64,000 nt of DNA from Streptomyces sp. CG 926 (GCF_003148825.1 NZ_QGGZ01000015.1:1-64000); one strand, 5' to 3'. Shown: positions 17,820 to 26,929, counted from the first letter of the stretch. Notes: generated from the letters alone by a model not told the origin. Made by a program: numbers and translations.

Positions 17820-18371
17820 ATGAACACGGATCAAGCCGGGGAGGCCGGAACCACGGCCTTGCGCACCGCCCACTTCGAGTACGCCGCGCAGGCCCCGGAC
17901 TACGACGCGGCCCTGCGCCGGTTCACCTTGGGGACCTGGCCGGGGCGCACCGCGATGCTCTGGCTGCCCGCGCTGATCGCGGCCGCGGCCGGGCTGCTGC
18001 GTGTGTGGGTGTGGCACCTGGGCTGGGGCGGAGTCGTCCTCGTGGGAGTCACCGTCGTCATCGCCTCGCTCGGCGTCCGGCAGTGGCACCGCAGGTTTCG
18101 GATGAAGGAGCTGTACGAGAACGATGCCGCCCTCGGCACCATCCGCACCACGCTGACGGACGACGGTATGCGCACGCGCGGCGCCGCCGACGGCGATCAG
18201 GGCGAGACCGACGAGTGGCGCGGTCATCCCTGGTGGTTCGAGACCGCGGAACTGTTCGTGCTCACCGGCAGCATGGGCTACTTCTTCGTACTCCCGAAGC
18301 GCGGCGCGGCCTCGCCCGAGGACGTCGAGAAGGCCCGCGCCCTGTTCACGGAACACCTGCGGCGCATCTGA
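17820..18371 (+). CDS. YcxB-like membrane protein
   Basis: This is a 183-residue protein with two membrane helices (TAMLWLPALIAAAAGLLRVWV and GGVVLVGVTVVIASLGV, about residues 42-80). A cytosolic C-terminal YcxB-like domain follows (RFRMKELYEN, HPWWFETAELFVLTG, YFFVLPKRG). The family has no established function. ATG 17820 is the first in-frame ATG; the frame is open upstream but overlaps the divergent promoter region. It stands alone. Confidence 0.72.
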   Translation: MNTDQAGEAGTTALRTAHFEYAAQAPDYDAALRRFTLGTWPGRTAMLWLPALIAAAAGLLRVWVWHLGWGGVVLVGVTVVIASLGVRQWHRRFRMKELYENDAALGTIRTTLTDDGMRTRGAADGDQGETDEWRGHPWWFETAELFVLTGSMGYFFVLPKRGAASPEDVEKARALFTEHLRRI

Positions 18372-18528
18372 AGGTGGCGCGGCCGAGCCCGCCTCCCCGC
18401 GAAGGCGTGCCCGGCGACCTCAGGGCGGCTGACCTACGACGGACTGTCTGCGCGAGACTCGGCAGAACCCGGAGGCAGGCCGGGCCGCTTGCCTTATCCG
18501 TTCCGCGTGGCCGACTGAAAGCACGCGG

Positions 18529-18601
18529 AGGGCTGGGCCGGATTCGAACCGGCGTCATCCCTCTTGGCAAGAAGGTGCGACGACCTCTGCGCTACCTGCC
18601 C
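18529..18601 (-). tRNA. tRNA-Gly(GCC)-like gene with an irregular acceptor stem
   Basis: On the minus strand a cloverleaf can be drawn. The acceptor is GGGCAGG/CCAGCCC with one A-A mismatch. T8 and A9 follow, then a D arm with GCGC ... CGC and a GG-containing loop. The anticodon stem is CCTTC/GAGGG around the loop TTGCCAA (anticodon GCC, T33 in place). A five-base variable loop precedes the T arm GCCGG-TTCGAAT-CCGGC. Position 73 is T, as in bacterial glycine tRNAs, and CCA is not encoded. Six further complementary bases flank both ends (CGCGGA/TCCGCG), which is unusual. It could be a diverged working tRNA or a decayed copy. Confidence 0.6.
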
Positions 18602-18815
18602 TCCGCGGCCCCGACAGCCTACGTCGAGCCCACGCCGACCACCGGCCTGCACCCGCCAAGGCACCCTCGCCGACCGCGACCGCGACCGCGATGCGGTGAT
18701 CGCTGACCCTGACTCTGACCGGAGTCCGCAGTCGTCGAACGTCACATCGCTAGTGGTCTAAGCGGCCTTTGGGCACTGGATAGGAATGCTCTACGGGTAG
18801 GACGCGTCGCTGAAG

Positions 18816-18985
18816 TCAGGTCCCCGTCCCGTACGTGTCGTGAAGCGCGTGCGCAAGTGTGGTGATGTCGGTGATGGAGACCATCCACCCGTCCGCGTAG
18901 CGGTGTGCGGCTTCTCCTGTGAGACCGAGCAGCGAGCGGTGGGGCAGCGGTTGCAGGTGAAGGTCCCGTTCCGGGTCCCACTGGC
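18816..18985 (-). pseudogene. C-terminal remnant of an unknown gene
   Basis: A coherent minus-strand reading (WDPERDLHLQPLPH, HRYADGWMVSITD, LAHALHDTYG) ends at TGA 18816 but has an in-frame stop just upstream and no start codon. Base use looks coding. The family is not recognised. It sits beside the truncated BTAD gene in the same orientation. Confidence 0.4.
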
Positions 18986-19050
18986 GGTTCCCGTGCGGTC
19001 GTCAGGGCAGGCCCTGCCCCGACGACCGCACGGCGGCACAGACGTCGCGG

Positions 19051-19570
19051 TCAGGAGGAGCTCGGGTCAGCGGACCTCGGTGACCCGGTGGGCTGGTCGG
19101 AGAGGACCAGGTTGATGGTGGTTTCGGTGAGGGTGTGCAGGGTGATGTCGTACGTTCGGGCCATCTGCTGAAGTCGTGCGACGGTGCGGCGGACTACTGC
19201 CGGGTTTCCTGCCGCCCATTCGATGTGGAGGAGGTCGCGGTAGAGGACCTCGCAGGTCTCCTCGATGTCGAGTGCCTGCAGGACGGTCCGGCGGGCGGCG
19301 TCGAGGTCAGAGGTGTCGCCGTCGGTGTGCCGGCGGGCGAGGGTGTGGGCGGTGTCGGTGATTCGGGACAGCATTTCCTGGATCACTGGTTCGGCCCAAG
19401 GCAGGGTCCGGCCGTCGAACGGCCTGCCCCGCACCAGCGCCATCGCGTCTTCCAGATCAGCGAGTCCGTGCTGCGGGCCTGCGGCCAAGCCGGTGGCGGT
19501 CAGTTGCTGGAACAGCTGCCAGTCGGAGGTGACGTCAGGGTGGAAGACGTACCCGGCGCCGTTCTTCCCC
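19051..19570 (-). pseudogene. BTAD-domain (SARP-like) regulator, C-terminal part only
   Basis: The translation contains YVFHPDVTSDWQLFQQL, LADLEDAMALVRGRPF, WAEPVIQEMLSRITD and TCEVLYRDLLHIEWAAGN. This is the helical repeat pattern of the bacterial transcriptional activator domain found in SARPs and in large LysM/BTAD regulators. An in-frame TAG stands just upstream of the homology (near 19571), and the winged-helix DNA-binding domain is absent. The internal ATG at 19488 would make only 145 residues, so this is a truncated gene. Its upstream end borders the hairpin-rich segment. Confidence 0.7.
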
Positions 19571-20180
19571 TAGGTTTCTCGCCGGCGTGCCCGTAGGGGT
19601 GCGGGGCCGTGCTGTTGTCGGTGGGGCGTGGGAGGGTGTTCGGGTGTTCGTACTGGTCAGGTGTGTAGGGACGGGAGTGTGTGGGGGACGCGCTCCGCGC
19701 GGCTGGCTCTTCCCCGGCCCGCGACGCTGCCCTACGCGCCACGGCCGACCGCCAGAGGCTGAAGCCTCCAGCGGCGCTGGAGCGGCGAACGACCCGGAGC
19801 CCCTCTCCGCCGGACCTTCGCCGGACGATCGTCCGGCACGCGGCCGCGCAGGCCGCTTCCGCAACCGTGCCCTTCGGCAGGGCCGGGCGTCGCACTGCAG
19901 GGTGGGCTACCCGGTTGGGCGCGGCAGGCCGGCGGAGTCCGCGCACGCCTTCAGGGGCTGCGGCTGGACGGCCGGCAGGCGCGTGCACGCCTCCTCCCGG
20001 CCCGGCGCGGCCGGGAGTGCCCCCGTGCGATCAAGAAGCCGAACCGCTGGCCCGTCCTGAGGACCCGGTCCAACCCGGCCGCTGGGCCCACAACCAGACC
20101 ACGAAGCCGAGGAGCAACCGCCGAGCCGGAAGACCGGTACTCAGGGGAACCCGAGCCCCGTCACCGCCTACGGATTAGGT
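19571..20180. other. Gene-free hairpin-rich segment
   Basis: No open frame here shows coding signal. Its distinguishing content is the cluster of short inverted repeats listed separately at 19755-20017. Confidence 0.5.
19755..20017. repeat. Array of short, tight hairpins
   Basis: At least eight inverted repeats lie in 263 bases: GAGGCT-GA-AGCCTC (19755-19768); TCCAGC-GGC-GCTGGA (19767-19781); the perfect palindrome CCGGACGATCGTCCGG (19821-19836); GCGGCC-GCGCA-GGCCGC (19840-19856); GCCCT-TCGGC-AGGGC (19869-19883); GCGGA-G-TCCGC (19932-19942); AGGCG-N6-CGCCT (19977-19992); and CTCCCGGCC-N6-GGCCGGGAG (19994-20017). Small loops with stems of 5-9 bp follow each other closely, as in Streptomyces telomeres or plasmid origins. 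Confidence 0.55.
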
Positions 20181-20215
20181 GCCGAGGGACCGAGAATGAC
20201 GGTCGGTCCCTCGGC
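20181..20215. terminator. Hairpin terminator
   Basis: GCCGAGGGACCG pairs perfectly with CGGTCCCTCGGC (12 bp, 11-base loop). It lies downstream of the small minus-strand gene ending at 20310. Confidence 0.7.
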
Positions 20216-20309
20216 TCGGGACTTGGCGAGGGTAGTGGCGGCCTCTGGCAGCCCGAGGCCCTCCACGACGGCGCCAAGGGCCGCAGCTCGTCGGGGCTGC
20301 GGGATCAGG

Positions 20310-20573
20310 TCAGCCAATCCAGTCTCGGAATCGGGCGCGTGATGGTCCGCACGCGCCGTCGGCCAAGGCATCCTCGTAAGCCTGCCTGGCTATGGCTTCC
20401 ATCTCTTCCGCCGAGGTGCCAGCGGACACGAGGGCCCCCGAGCCGACCGCTGAGTGGATCGTGCATCGCGGATAGACCGGCTGAACGGCGTACCACCCGA
20501 AGGCGACAACGGCAGCCAGCATGGCCAGGGTGATGAAGCGGCGTCCGGGTGTGTGGAAGAACGGGTTGATCAC
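20310..20573 (-). CDS. Small membrane-anchored protein
   Basis: This is an 87-residue protein with one N-terminal hydrophobic helix (FITLAMLAAVVAFGWYAV) and a polar C-terminal part ending RARFRDWIG. The start is GTG 20573, without a strong ribosome site. Family not recognised. A good terminator lies about 95 bases downstream, which supports it being a real transcription unit. Confidence 0.45.
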   Translation of the reverse strand: MINPFFHTPGRRFITLAMLAAVVAFGWYAVQPVYPRCTIHSAVGSGALVSAGTSAEEMEAIARQAYEDALADGACGPSRARFRDWIG

Positions 20574-20990
20574 CTATGGATGGTACGGAGCGTGCCTGAC
20601 CCGCTGGCCCGCGCCTCCACTCCGTCACAGACGGGGCAATGATCCCCGCAGCTCCAAGGCAACTGCAGGCCCCCGGGACCACCGGCCTCCACCACTGATC
20701 TACCACCCCACCCGGCAGAGGGCCGCCCCGCCACGGGCACTCCGATCGTCGATCGGAAGGCGTCCGCCACCGTCCGCTCGGACTCGGTGCCGCGTGCGGT
20801 GTTCGGGAATTCGTCGCCGGTGACCACCGGCAGCTGCTGACCATCACCGGCGACCGTGCGACCGGATCCGCGCCGACCCCTGACACCGGCCTCGGCCGTC
20901 TCCGGGCGGATCACCCAGTCGTGTCGGGCTCGCGACGTGTGGCGCGTTCCGTGATCATCACCCGTCTGCTCGACTGCCAGTGAGGTCCAT
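20574..20990. other. 417-base gap, no assignable gene
   Basis: A minus-strand frame includes a protein-like stretch (QQLPVVTGDEFPNTA) but no start or family can be assigned. The end carries the upstream region of the lipoprotein gene. Confidence 0.4.
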
Positions 20991-21914
20991 GTGCGGCTTC
21001 CTGTGCGGCCGTTGGTGCTCGTCCTGTCCCTGACCGCCTGTCTGGTCGCCGGGTGCGGTCCGGCCGCCGATGACGCCAAGCCGGGCACCACGGCCCCGTC
21101 GGCGGCAAGTGCACCGGTACCGTCCGTACCGACGTTGGTGGCGCACGACCCCCCGTCCTGGTTCGACGCCCGCGGCAAGTTGGCACTGCCCGAAGCGGCG
21201 ACGAAGGGCCGGACCAACCTGGTGGGGCAGGTCCGCGGCGGCGGTACGGAGCCGCCCGTCCTGCTGCACGACGCGCAGGCCTTCGTGGCGTCCCCCACCG
21301 GAGTGCAGGTGGTCGACCTCGCCACCGGCCGCATCGTGGGCGAGGAGACGGCCCAGGGCGAAGCGCTGCGCAGCGATGCCGAGGGCTACACGCTGCCGCC
21401 GGTCCTGGCCGGGACGGAGATGTTGGTCCCGTTCCTGACGACGACGCCCGCCTCGGGCACGTACGCGGCGGGCGGGGCCGTCGAGCTCGTTGCCGTCGGC
21501 ACGACGGCCCCGTACAAGGCTGCCTGGCGGACGACGATCAAGCTGCCCGAGTGGGCGCTCCGCTCCACCAAGGCCACGGTGGCTTCGGCCAAGGCCACGG
21601 TGGCGGTCGTCGGAGCGCAGGACGGCACGGCGGTGGTCACCGTGGTCGCCGGAGACGACTCCGTGTCGTACGGGATCGACACCGCCTCGCACACCCTGCG
21701 CTGGACCCATTCCGGACTGAAGACCGTCGCGGTGGGCACCGGGATGGCCACCGGCCTTCTGGACGGCGAGCCCCTCACCCCGTTCCCGGTCGGCGTCGAC
21801 CTGGCCACCGGCACGGAGAAGTGGCGGGGCGAGAAGACGTACGCCGCGATCATGGAAAAGGCCGGTCCCGGCACGGTGCAGGTCGATGATGAGATGAGTA
21901 GTTCTTTCCGTTGA
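20991..21914 (+). CDS. Lipoprotein with PQQ-like propeller, 3' truncated
   Basis: The product has 307 residues. A type II signal (LVLVLSLTACLVAGC) gives a lipidated cysteine, followed by a Ser/Pro linker and a beta-propeller-like domain. Propeller signs are VQVVDLATGRIVGEE, WRTTIKLPEWALRS, YGIDTASHTLRWTH and VGVDLATGTEKWRG. The last recognisable blade stops at GTVQVDD and the reading then runs into MSSSFR and a stop at a composition break, so the 3' end is probably lost. Start GTG 20991 follows TGAGGTCC. It is probably membrane-anchored outside the cell; function unknown. Confidence 0.65.
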   Translation: MRLPVRPLVLVLSLTACLVAGCGPAADDAKPGTTAPSAASAPVPSVPTLVAHDPPSWFDARGKLALPEAATKGRTNLVGQVRGGGTEPPVLLHDAQAFVASPTGVQVVDLATGRIVGEETAQGEALRSDAEGYTLPPVLAGTEMLVPFLTTTPASGTYAAGGAVELVAVGTTAPYKAAWRTTIKLPEWALRSTKATVASAKATVAVVGAQDGTAVVTVVAGDDSVSYGIDTASHTLRWTHSGLKTVAVGTGMATGLLDGEPLTPFPVGVDLATGTEKWRGEKTYAAIMEKAGPGTVQVDDEMSSSFR

Positions 21915-22258
21915 TCCTCTGGGGGTGGGGGAGCGAGCAGGTGCGGACACTCGTGCTCAGGCCTTGGCGTTGGGTGGCTGCCAAGACGTGAATTCCTGCG
22001 AAGGTGTGACCTTCTGCGAGGTTGGCGGGTCATGGCTGCACCCTAGGGGCGGGCGGCATAGCGACTCTGTTGTCGAGAGTGCGTGTCAAGGGAAAGCGCG
22101 CCGATGGCTGCGTAGGTATGAGCTGAGAGCGTTTGTTGCCGGGCTCGGAGAGCAGTTGACGGTGGGTGGGCCGGCGAATGTTGCCGAGAACCGAGACCGC
22201 CGTGGCCGGGTCGGGGGCGCTGGCGGCGGTGTCAGTGGCTTGCGCTTGTATTGCCCCT
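21915..22258. other. 344-base gap after the truncated lipoprotein
   Basis: No coding signal is seen. The stretch is less GC-rich than its neighbours and starts right at the truncation point of the lipoprotein gene, so it may be leftover mobile-element DNA. Confidence 0.4.
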
Positions 22259-22927
22259 GTGACTGTCTATGAAGTGATCGAGCGGCTGCCTGCCCCTGAG
22301 ATCGTCCGTGCCCGCTCGCAGGCAATGGCGATGTTGGACGCTGTCTTGAGTCCGGAGTGGGAATTTCGGTACTACTCGTATGACACGCAGTGGGCGCCGT
22401 CTGAGGAGTTGGCGTCGATGAAGGACGGAAGCGGCAATGACTACGTCGTCGTCTTCTCGGAGTCTGGAATCTATGCCCAGGCGACCTACCACGAGTCGCC
22501 GATCAACGCCTACCGGGTGTCGCCCCCGGCGCCGTGGCCAGGTCTGTTCGACTCGCTTCCGCAGGCCTTCCGGCCCTTCGCCCAGGAGGTCGCGTTCCTC
22601 GACCACAACGGCGTTCAGCGGGCCACCGTGTGCTTGTGGCGTGAGCGCACGGACTCCGAGTGGAAGTGCGGCAACGTTCAGGTCCCGGATCAGGACGAGG
22701 GTGACGCAGACGGTGCTGAGTGGCTGTTCGGGCTCTTGCTGGAGGGCAGGGCTGAGGCCTATCTGGAGTTCGCCGAGGAGTACTACGAGGTGGCGCCGGC
22801 CCTGGAAGTAGTCCAGCACGTCTATGACCTCAAGCCGCTGACGCAAGACATCGTCTCGGCCTTGAACCCCGCAGTTCGGCTTGAGGACCTCGCCGAGGAA
22901 ATTGCTCAGATCGGCTATCCGGTGTAG
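22259..22927 (+). CDS. Hypothetical protein of actinobacterial accessory regions
   Basis: This is a 222-residue soluble acidic protein. It begins MTVYEVIERLPAPEIVRAR if GTG 22259 is used, which fits the coding start better than the ATG at 22178, whose added residues look unlike the rest. Tryptophan- and tyrosine-rich stretches (SPEWEFRYYSYD, WAPSEELASM) and an acidic C-terminus (LEDLAEEIAQIGYPV) resemble immunity-type or SUKH-like proteins, but no family motif is certain. It stands alone between a truncated lipoprotein and the resolvase. Confidence 0.55.
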   Translation: MTVYEVIERLPAPEIVRARSQAMAMLDAVLSPEWEFRYYSYDTQWAPSEELASMKDGSGNDYVVVFSESGIYAQATYHESPINAYRVSPPAPWPGLFDSLPQAFRPFAQEVAFLDHNGVQRATVCLWRERTDSEWKCGNVQVPDQDEGDADGAEWLFGLLLEGRAEAYLEFAEEYYEVAPALEVVQHVYDLKPLTQDIVSALNPAVRLEDLAEEIAQIGYPV

Positions 22928-23182
22928 CTGTGGGTCTTTTCGATCAGCGCAGACACCGGTCAGCCGGCCGCCTGCTGTTGGGGTCCAACCAAGGTGAGCC
23001 CAAAGGGGCAGTGGGATGATCTTGGCGAATCAGCAGTGCGGTTCGACGAAAGCGTCCTCGGCCGGGTCGTGCTCGTCTTCCTGGCCGTCCTGATCGGTCC
23101 AGGCTCCGAAGGGCTCAGACAGGCCGGGCTCGTCCGCGCCGAGCAGGAGAGGGCCCGCTCTTGAGCTGGTGCTCGCCGGGGA

Positions 23183-23944
23183 TCATCGGCTGCCCGCTTC
23201 GAGCTGGGCCGGAATGCGGCTGGCCCTCAGCTTCTGCAGGTCCGGGATGTGGTTGTAGAGCGTGCCGGGGCTGACCCCGAGGAGCTTGGCGATCGAGGTG
23301 ATCGAGTGGTCGGGGTTGGGCAGCATGTCGCGGGCAGCCCGGATGATGTCCGCATTGACGACGCTGGGCCGGCCGCCGACCTTCCCCCGGGCACGGGCGG
23401 CGGCCAGGCCCTCGCGGGTGCCGGAGACGACCAGCTCACGGATGAACTCCGCCAGCGCGGCGAAGACGTGGAACACCAGCCGGCCGCCGGGGGTGGTGGT
23501 GTCGAGCCGCTCGTGCAGCGAGGCGAAACCGATCTCCCGCTTGCGCAGCTCGCCGACCATCGTGATCAGGTCCTGCAACGAACGGCCGTAGCGGTCGAGG
23601 GCGGGCACCACCAGGGTGTCGCCGGCGGCGAGGAAGGCGTGGCACGCCTTCAGCTCGGGCCGCAGGTCGTTCTTCCCGGACTTCTTGTCGGCGAAGATCC
23701 GGCGGCAGCCGACCGCGGTGAGGGCGTCGAGCTGGCGGTCGAGCTTCTGTCCGCCGGTGGACACCCGTGCGTATCCGATGCGGATCTCGGTGCGTACGGC
23801 GGGCTCGGCGACCAGAAGTTCGAAAGCGTCAGGTTCAAGTGGCGTGCTCGCGCCCGGAATCCTGTCAGAAAACGGTGGTCGGGTGTTGTTGAACGGCCTT
23901 GGTTTTTGAAGGCTCTGGAGGCGTCTTGGCGGCCCGCCCGGCAA
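23183..23944 (-). CDS. tnpR: Serine recombinase, Tn3-type resolvase
   Basis: The catalytic domain is complete: RIGYARVSTGGQ with the active serine (residue 62 from TTG 23944), then DRYGRSLQDLITM, FHVFAALAEFIREL and a C-terminal helix-turn-helix (DHSITSIAKLLGVSPGTLYNH). It resolves cointegrates at a res site in Tn3-family transposons. The N-terminal 50 residues before RIGYARVS are atypical, and their DNA overlaps a res-like repeat region, so the true start is probably downstream at a non-standard codon or has been lost. It opens a block that ends with a TnpA remnant at 27.8-27.95 kb. Confidence 0.82.
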   Translation of the reverse strand: MPGGPPRRLQSLQKPRPFNNTRPPFSDRIPGASTPLEPDAFELLVAEPAVRTEIRIGYARVSTGGQKLDRQLDALTAVGCRRIFADKKSGKNDLRPELKACHAFLAAGDTLVVPALDRYGRSLQDLITMVGELRKREIGFASLHERLDTTTPGGRLVFHVFAALAEFIRELVVSGTREGLAAARARGKVGGRPSVVNADIIRAARDMLPNPDHSITSIAKLLGVSPGTLYNHIPDLQKLRASRIPAQLEAGSR

Positions 23945-23969
23945 TCTTCAATAAACGTTGGTTTTCTGA
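23863..23969. promoter_or_regulatory. Possible res site of the Tn3-type unit
   Basis: TCAGAAAAC at 23865-23873 and its complement GTTTTCTGA at 23961-23969 frame an AT-richer segment directly upstream of tnpR. Paired subsites next to the resolvase gene are typical of res. Confidence 0.35.
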
Positions 23970-24056
23970 AGCGTGGAGAGCGAAGCCAGCTGCTATCGCG
24001 ATCTTCATTGCTGCTGCGGATGGTCCGTCGGCGGCCTGATCATCCGCCGGTGAACC

Positions 24057-24719
24057 TCACCGTGGGGGCGCGACCAGGCCGATCTCGTAGGCGAGGATGA
24101 CGAGGTGTACCCGGTCGCGTGCGTCGAGTTTGGTGAAGAGCCGTGCGAGGTGGGCTTTGGCGGTGGCCACGCTGATGGTCAGCTCTTCGGCGATCTCGGT
24201 GTTGGACAGGCCGCGGCCGACGAGGGTCAGGACCTCGCGTTCCCGGTCGGTGATGCCGTCGACCACGGCCCGGCGGGTAGTGGCGGCGGGTTCGGGCCGT
24301 GCCGCGAACTCCTCGATGAGACGGCGGGTGACGCTCGGAGCGATGAGGGCATCTCCGGCGGCGACGACCCTGATCCCGTCGAGGATGGTCTTCAGCGGCA
24401 TGTCCTTGACGAGGAAGCCGCTCGCTCCGGCACGAAGCGCGCCATAGACGTACTCGTCTTCGTCGAAAGTGGTGAGGACGAGTACGCGGGTCTTCGCCTC
24501 CGGATCCGCGTTGATCCGGCGGGTGGCCTCGATGCCATCCATGCCGGGCATGCGGATGTCCATGATGGCGACGTCCGGCCGTAGCTGTTGGACCAGTTCC
24601 ACCGCCTCGGCACCGTTCCCGGCCTCCCCTGCTACCTCCAGGTCGGGGATGTCGGCGATGAGGACGCGCAGGCCGGAACGGATCAGGGGCTGGTCGTCGA
24701 CCAGAACGACACGGATCAC
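24057..24719 (-). CDS. NarL/LuxR-family response regulator
   Basis: The protein has 220 residues. The receiver domain has acidic VVLVDDQ, phospho-acceptor Asp54 in AIMDIRMPGMDG, TTFDEDE and FLVKD. The C-terminal LuxR-type helix-turn-helix reads ITDREREVLTLVGRGLSN, then ISVATAKAHLARLFTKL. Start GTG 24719 overlaps the stop of the kinase gene by 4 bases, so the two are translated together. The divergent ABC exporter genes at 26018 and 26926 are the likely targets. Confidence 0.93.
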   Translation of the reverse strand: MIRVVLVDDQPLIRSGLRVLIADIPDLEVAGEAGNGAEAVELVQQLRPDVAIMDIRMPGMDGIEATRRINADPEAKTRVLVLTTFDEDEYVYGALRAGASGFLVKDMPLKTILDGIRVVAAGDALIAPSVTRRLIEEFAARPEPAATTRRAVVDGITDREREVLTLVGRGLSNTEIAEELTISVATAKAHLARLFTKLDARDRVHLVILAYEIGLVAPPR

Positions 24720-25885
24720 CGGCCTGCCTCCACAGGCACCGGAAGCCGAGCTGCCACACGGAAGCCGCCTTCAGGACGCGGCCCGGCGTCGAACTCGCCG
24801 TGCAGCAGACTGACCCGTTCGCGCATTCCGGCGATGCCGTATCCAGATTCTGCGACGGTGCCGCCCGAGCCGAGGTCGACGATATCGACGGCCAGTTCGT
24901 CGGGGCGGTAGTCGATCGTGACGCTGCAGTCCCGGGTGCCGGAATGCCGCACGACGTTGGTAACCGCCTCTTGGACGATGCGGAAGGCCGCCAGGTCGAC
25001 GTCGGAGGGCAGGTCGCGACGTTCCCCCCGCCACCGGACGTCGACCCGGACCCCGGCGGCCGCGGTCTTCCCGACCAGCTGACCGATGGCGGCCAGACCA
25101 GGGAGCGGATCCAGCGGCGCGGACTCCGGGTCACTGCGGCGCAGTGCGCCGAGCATCCGCCGCAGGCCGGCGAGGGTTTCTCTGCTGGTGGCCTCGATGG
25201 CATCCAGCGCGTTACGCGTCTCGGCGGGCTGGGTGTCCATGACCAGGCTGCCCACGCCGGCCTGGATGGCGATGATGCCGATGTTGTGGGCGACCATGTC
25301 GTGCAGCTCCCGGGCGATCCGCAGCCGCTCGGCCGTGACCGCCTGCTGCGTGGCTTGGGCGCGTACCGTGTCCGCGTGTGCCCGGTTCTGATGGATCGTG
25401 TTGCCGATCAGCCAGGCGATGACGACGGTCGACGCGAGGGCGGCCGGCACCGAGAGGTTGAAGAAGTACCCGCGTCCCAGACGCCAGACCGTGTACACGG
25501 CCAGGACGCCGACCGGGAGCACGGCGGCGAGGACCGAGACCCGCCGTGAGCGGGTCGCCGCGGTGTAGCCCACGGCCGCGTCGGCCAGCAGGAAGAGCAC
25601 GACCGGCGTCGCCCGCACGGGCATCCCGAGCGTGAACACGGCGCCCGCGAGCGCGATGGCCACGGCCGCCAGCGGCGCGCGGACCAGGAGCGACGCGCCC
25701 AGGGTCGTGACGACGGCGGTGACCAGGAGCGGTGCGTCCTCGATGTTGCCGTTGTACCGGAGCAGACGCTGCAGTTCGTCCGGCCGCTGGAACGTGCGTA
25801 GCAGGATGAGGGTCGACCAGAAGGCCGCCACCCACACACCCGGTGGCACGCGTTTGAGTAGGGGTGGATGGGGAGTGGCGATCAT
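24716..25885 (-). CDS. Sensor histidine kinase (HisKA_3 type)
   Basis: This 389-residue membrane kinase has four to five helices in the first 165 residues. The dimerisation and phospho-acceptor segment is RLRIARELHDMVAHN, with His195, and the ATPase domain has FRIVQEAVTNVVRHSG and SGYGIAGMRERV. It phosphorylates the response regulator encoded by the overlapping downstream gene. This kinase-regulator-ABC-exporter arrangement is typical of actinobacterial systems that sense and remove antibiotics or peptides. The ligand is unknown. Confidence 0.93.
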   Translation of the reverse strand: MIATPHPPLLKRVPPGVWVAAFWSTLILLRTFQRPDELQRLLRYNGNIEDAPLLVTAVVTTLGASLLVRAPLAAVAIALAGAVFTLGMPVRATPVVLFLLADAAVGYTAATRSRRVSVLAAVLPVGVLAVYTVWRLGRGYFFNLSVPAALASTVVIAWLIGNTIHQNRAHADTVRAQATQQAVTAERLRIARELHDMVAHNIGIIAIQAGVGSLVMDTQPAETRNALDAIEATSRETLAGLRRMLGALRRSDPESAPLDPLPGLAAIGQLVGKTAAAGVRVDVRWRGERRDLPSDVDLAAFRIVQEAVTNVVRHSGTRDCSVTIDYRPDELAVDIVDLGSGGTVAESGYGIAGMRERVSLLHGEFDAGPRPEGGFRVAARLPVPVEAGR

Positions 25886-26017
25886 CGGCCGATCCTATCG
25901 ACGCGCTCTCACCGGGGCATTGGCCCACGGGCGTAATCCCCCGGGCTACCAGCAGGGCTCACAGGTGTGAACCACCAGCCGATGTCGGCTCCTTGCTCTC
26001 CCCGGCAGCTTGGACCC

Positions 26018-26929
26018 ATGATCGAATCCACCCGGCTGACCAAGCGGTACGGCGACACCGTCGCCGTCGACAACCTGACCTTCACTGTGGAACCGGGCAA
26101 GGTCACCGGCTTCCTCGGCCCGAACGGCGCCGGCAAGTCCACCACACTGCGGATGATCCTGGGCCTGAACGCGCCCACCAGTGGGTCCGTCACCGTGGGC
26201 GGGGTTCCCTTCTCGCACCGCCCGCGCGGACTGCGTCACGTCGGCGCGCTGTTGGACGCCCAGGATGTCCACGGCGGACGCAGCGCACAGGCACACCTGT
26301 CGGCCCTGGCCCGCAGCAACCGCATCCCGTCGGCCCGCGTGGACGAGGTCCTCCAGGAGGTCGGGCTGGCCAAGGCGGCGCGGCGCCGGATCGGAGGGTT
26401 CTCCCTCGGGATGAAGCAGCGTCTGGGCATCGCGGGCGCCCTGCTCGGCGATCCGCCGGTGCTCCTGTTCGACGAGCCCCTGAATGGTCTGGATCCCGAG
26501 GGCGTGCTGTGGGTGCGTGGCCTCTTCCGCCGTCTGGCGTCCGAGGGTCGCACCGTGTTCGTCTCCAGTCACATGATGGCCGAGATGGAGCACACCGCCG
26601 ACCGGCTCATCGTCATCGGCCAGGGCCGGCTGATCGCCGACGAGAGCCTGGAGGACTTCTCAGCCCGCAACGCCTCCTTGGGCGTGACCGTGCACACGCC
26701 CGACCTGGCGGCCCTGGAGGCCCTGCTGATCGCCGAGGGTGCGTCGGTGCGCCGCGAGAGCGACCAGGCGGGCCGGGTCACCGGCCTGACCGCAGCCCGG
26801 ATCGGCGACCTCGCCCACCGGCACCGCATCGTGCTGCACGAGCTCGCCACCCACACCTCGTCCCTGGAGTCGGCGTTCATGTCCCTCACCGCCGACAGCG
26901 TCGAATACCTCGCAGGAGAAGCCCGATGA
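26018..26929 (+). CDS. ABC exporter ATP-binding protein
   Basis: The protein has 303 residues. The Walker A is GPNGAGKST, the signature is FSLGMKQRLGIA, the Walker B with catalytic glutamate is VLLFDEPLNGLDP, and the H loop is VSSHMMAEMEH. The C-terminal extension (VTVHTPDLAALEALL) is typical of drug and bacteriocin exporter subunits. ATG 26018 lies in the spacer divergent from the kinase gene. Its last 4 bases overlap the permease start, so the subunits are coupled. Confidence 0.93.
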   Translation: MIESTRLTKRYGDTVAVDNLTFTVEPGKVTGFLGPNGAGKSTTLRMILGLNAPTSGSVTVGGVPFSHRPRGLRHVGALLDAQDVHGGRSAQAHLSALARSNRIPSARVDEVLQEVGLAKAARRRIGGFSLGMKQRLGIAGALLGDPPVLLFDEPLNGLDPEGVLWVRGLFRRLASEGRTVFVSSHMMAEMEHTADRLIVIGQGRLIADESLEDFSARNASLGVTVHTPDLAALEALLIAEGASVRRESDQAGRVTGLTAARIGDLAHRHRIVLHELATHTSSLESAFMSLTADSVEYLAGEAR

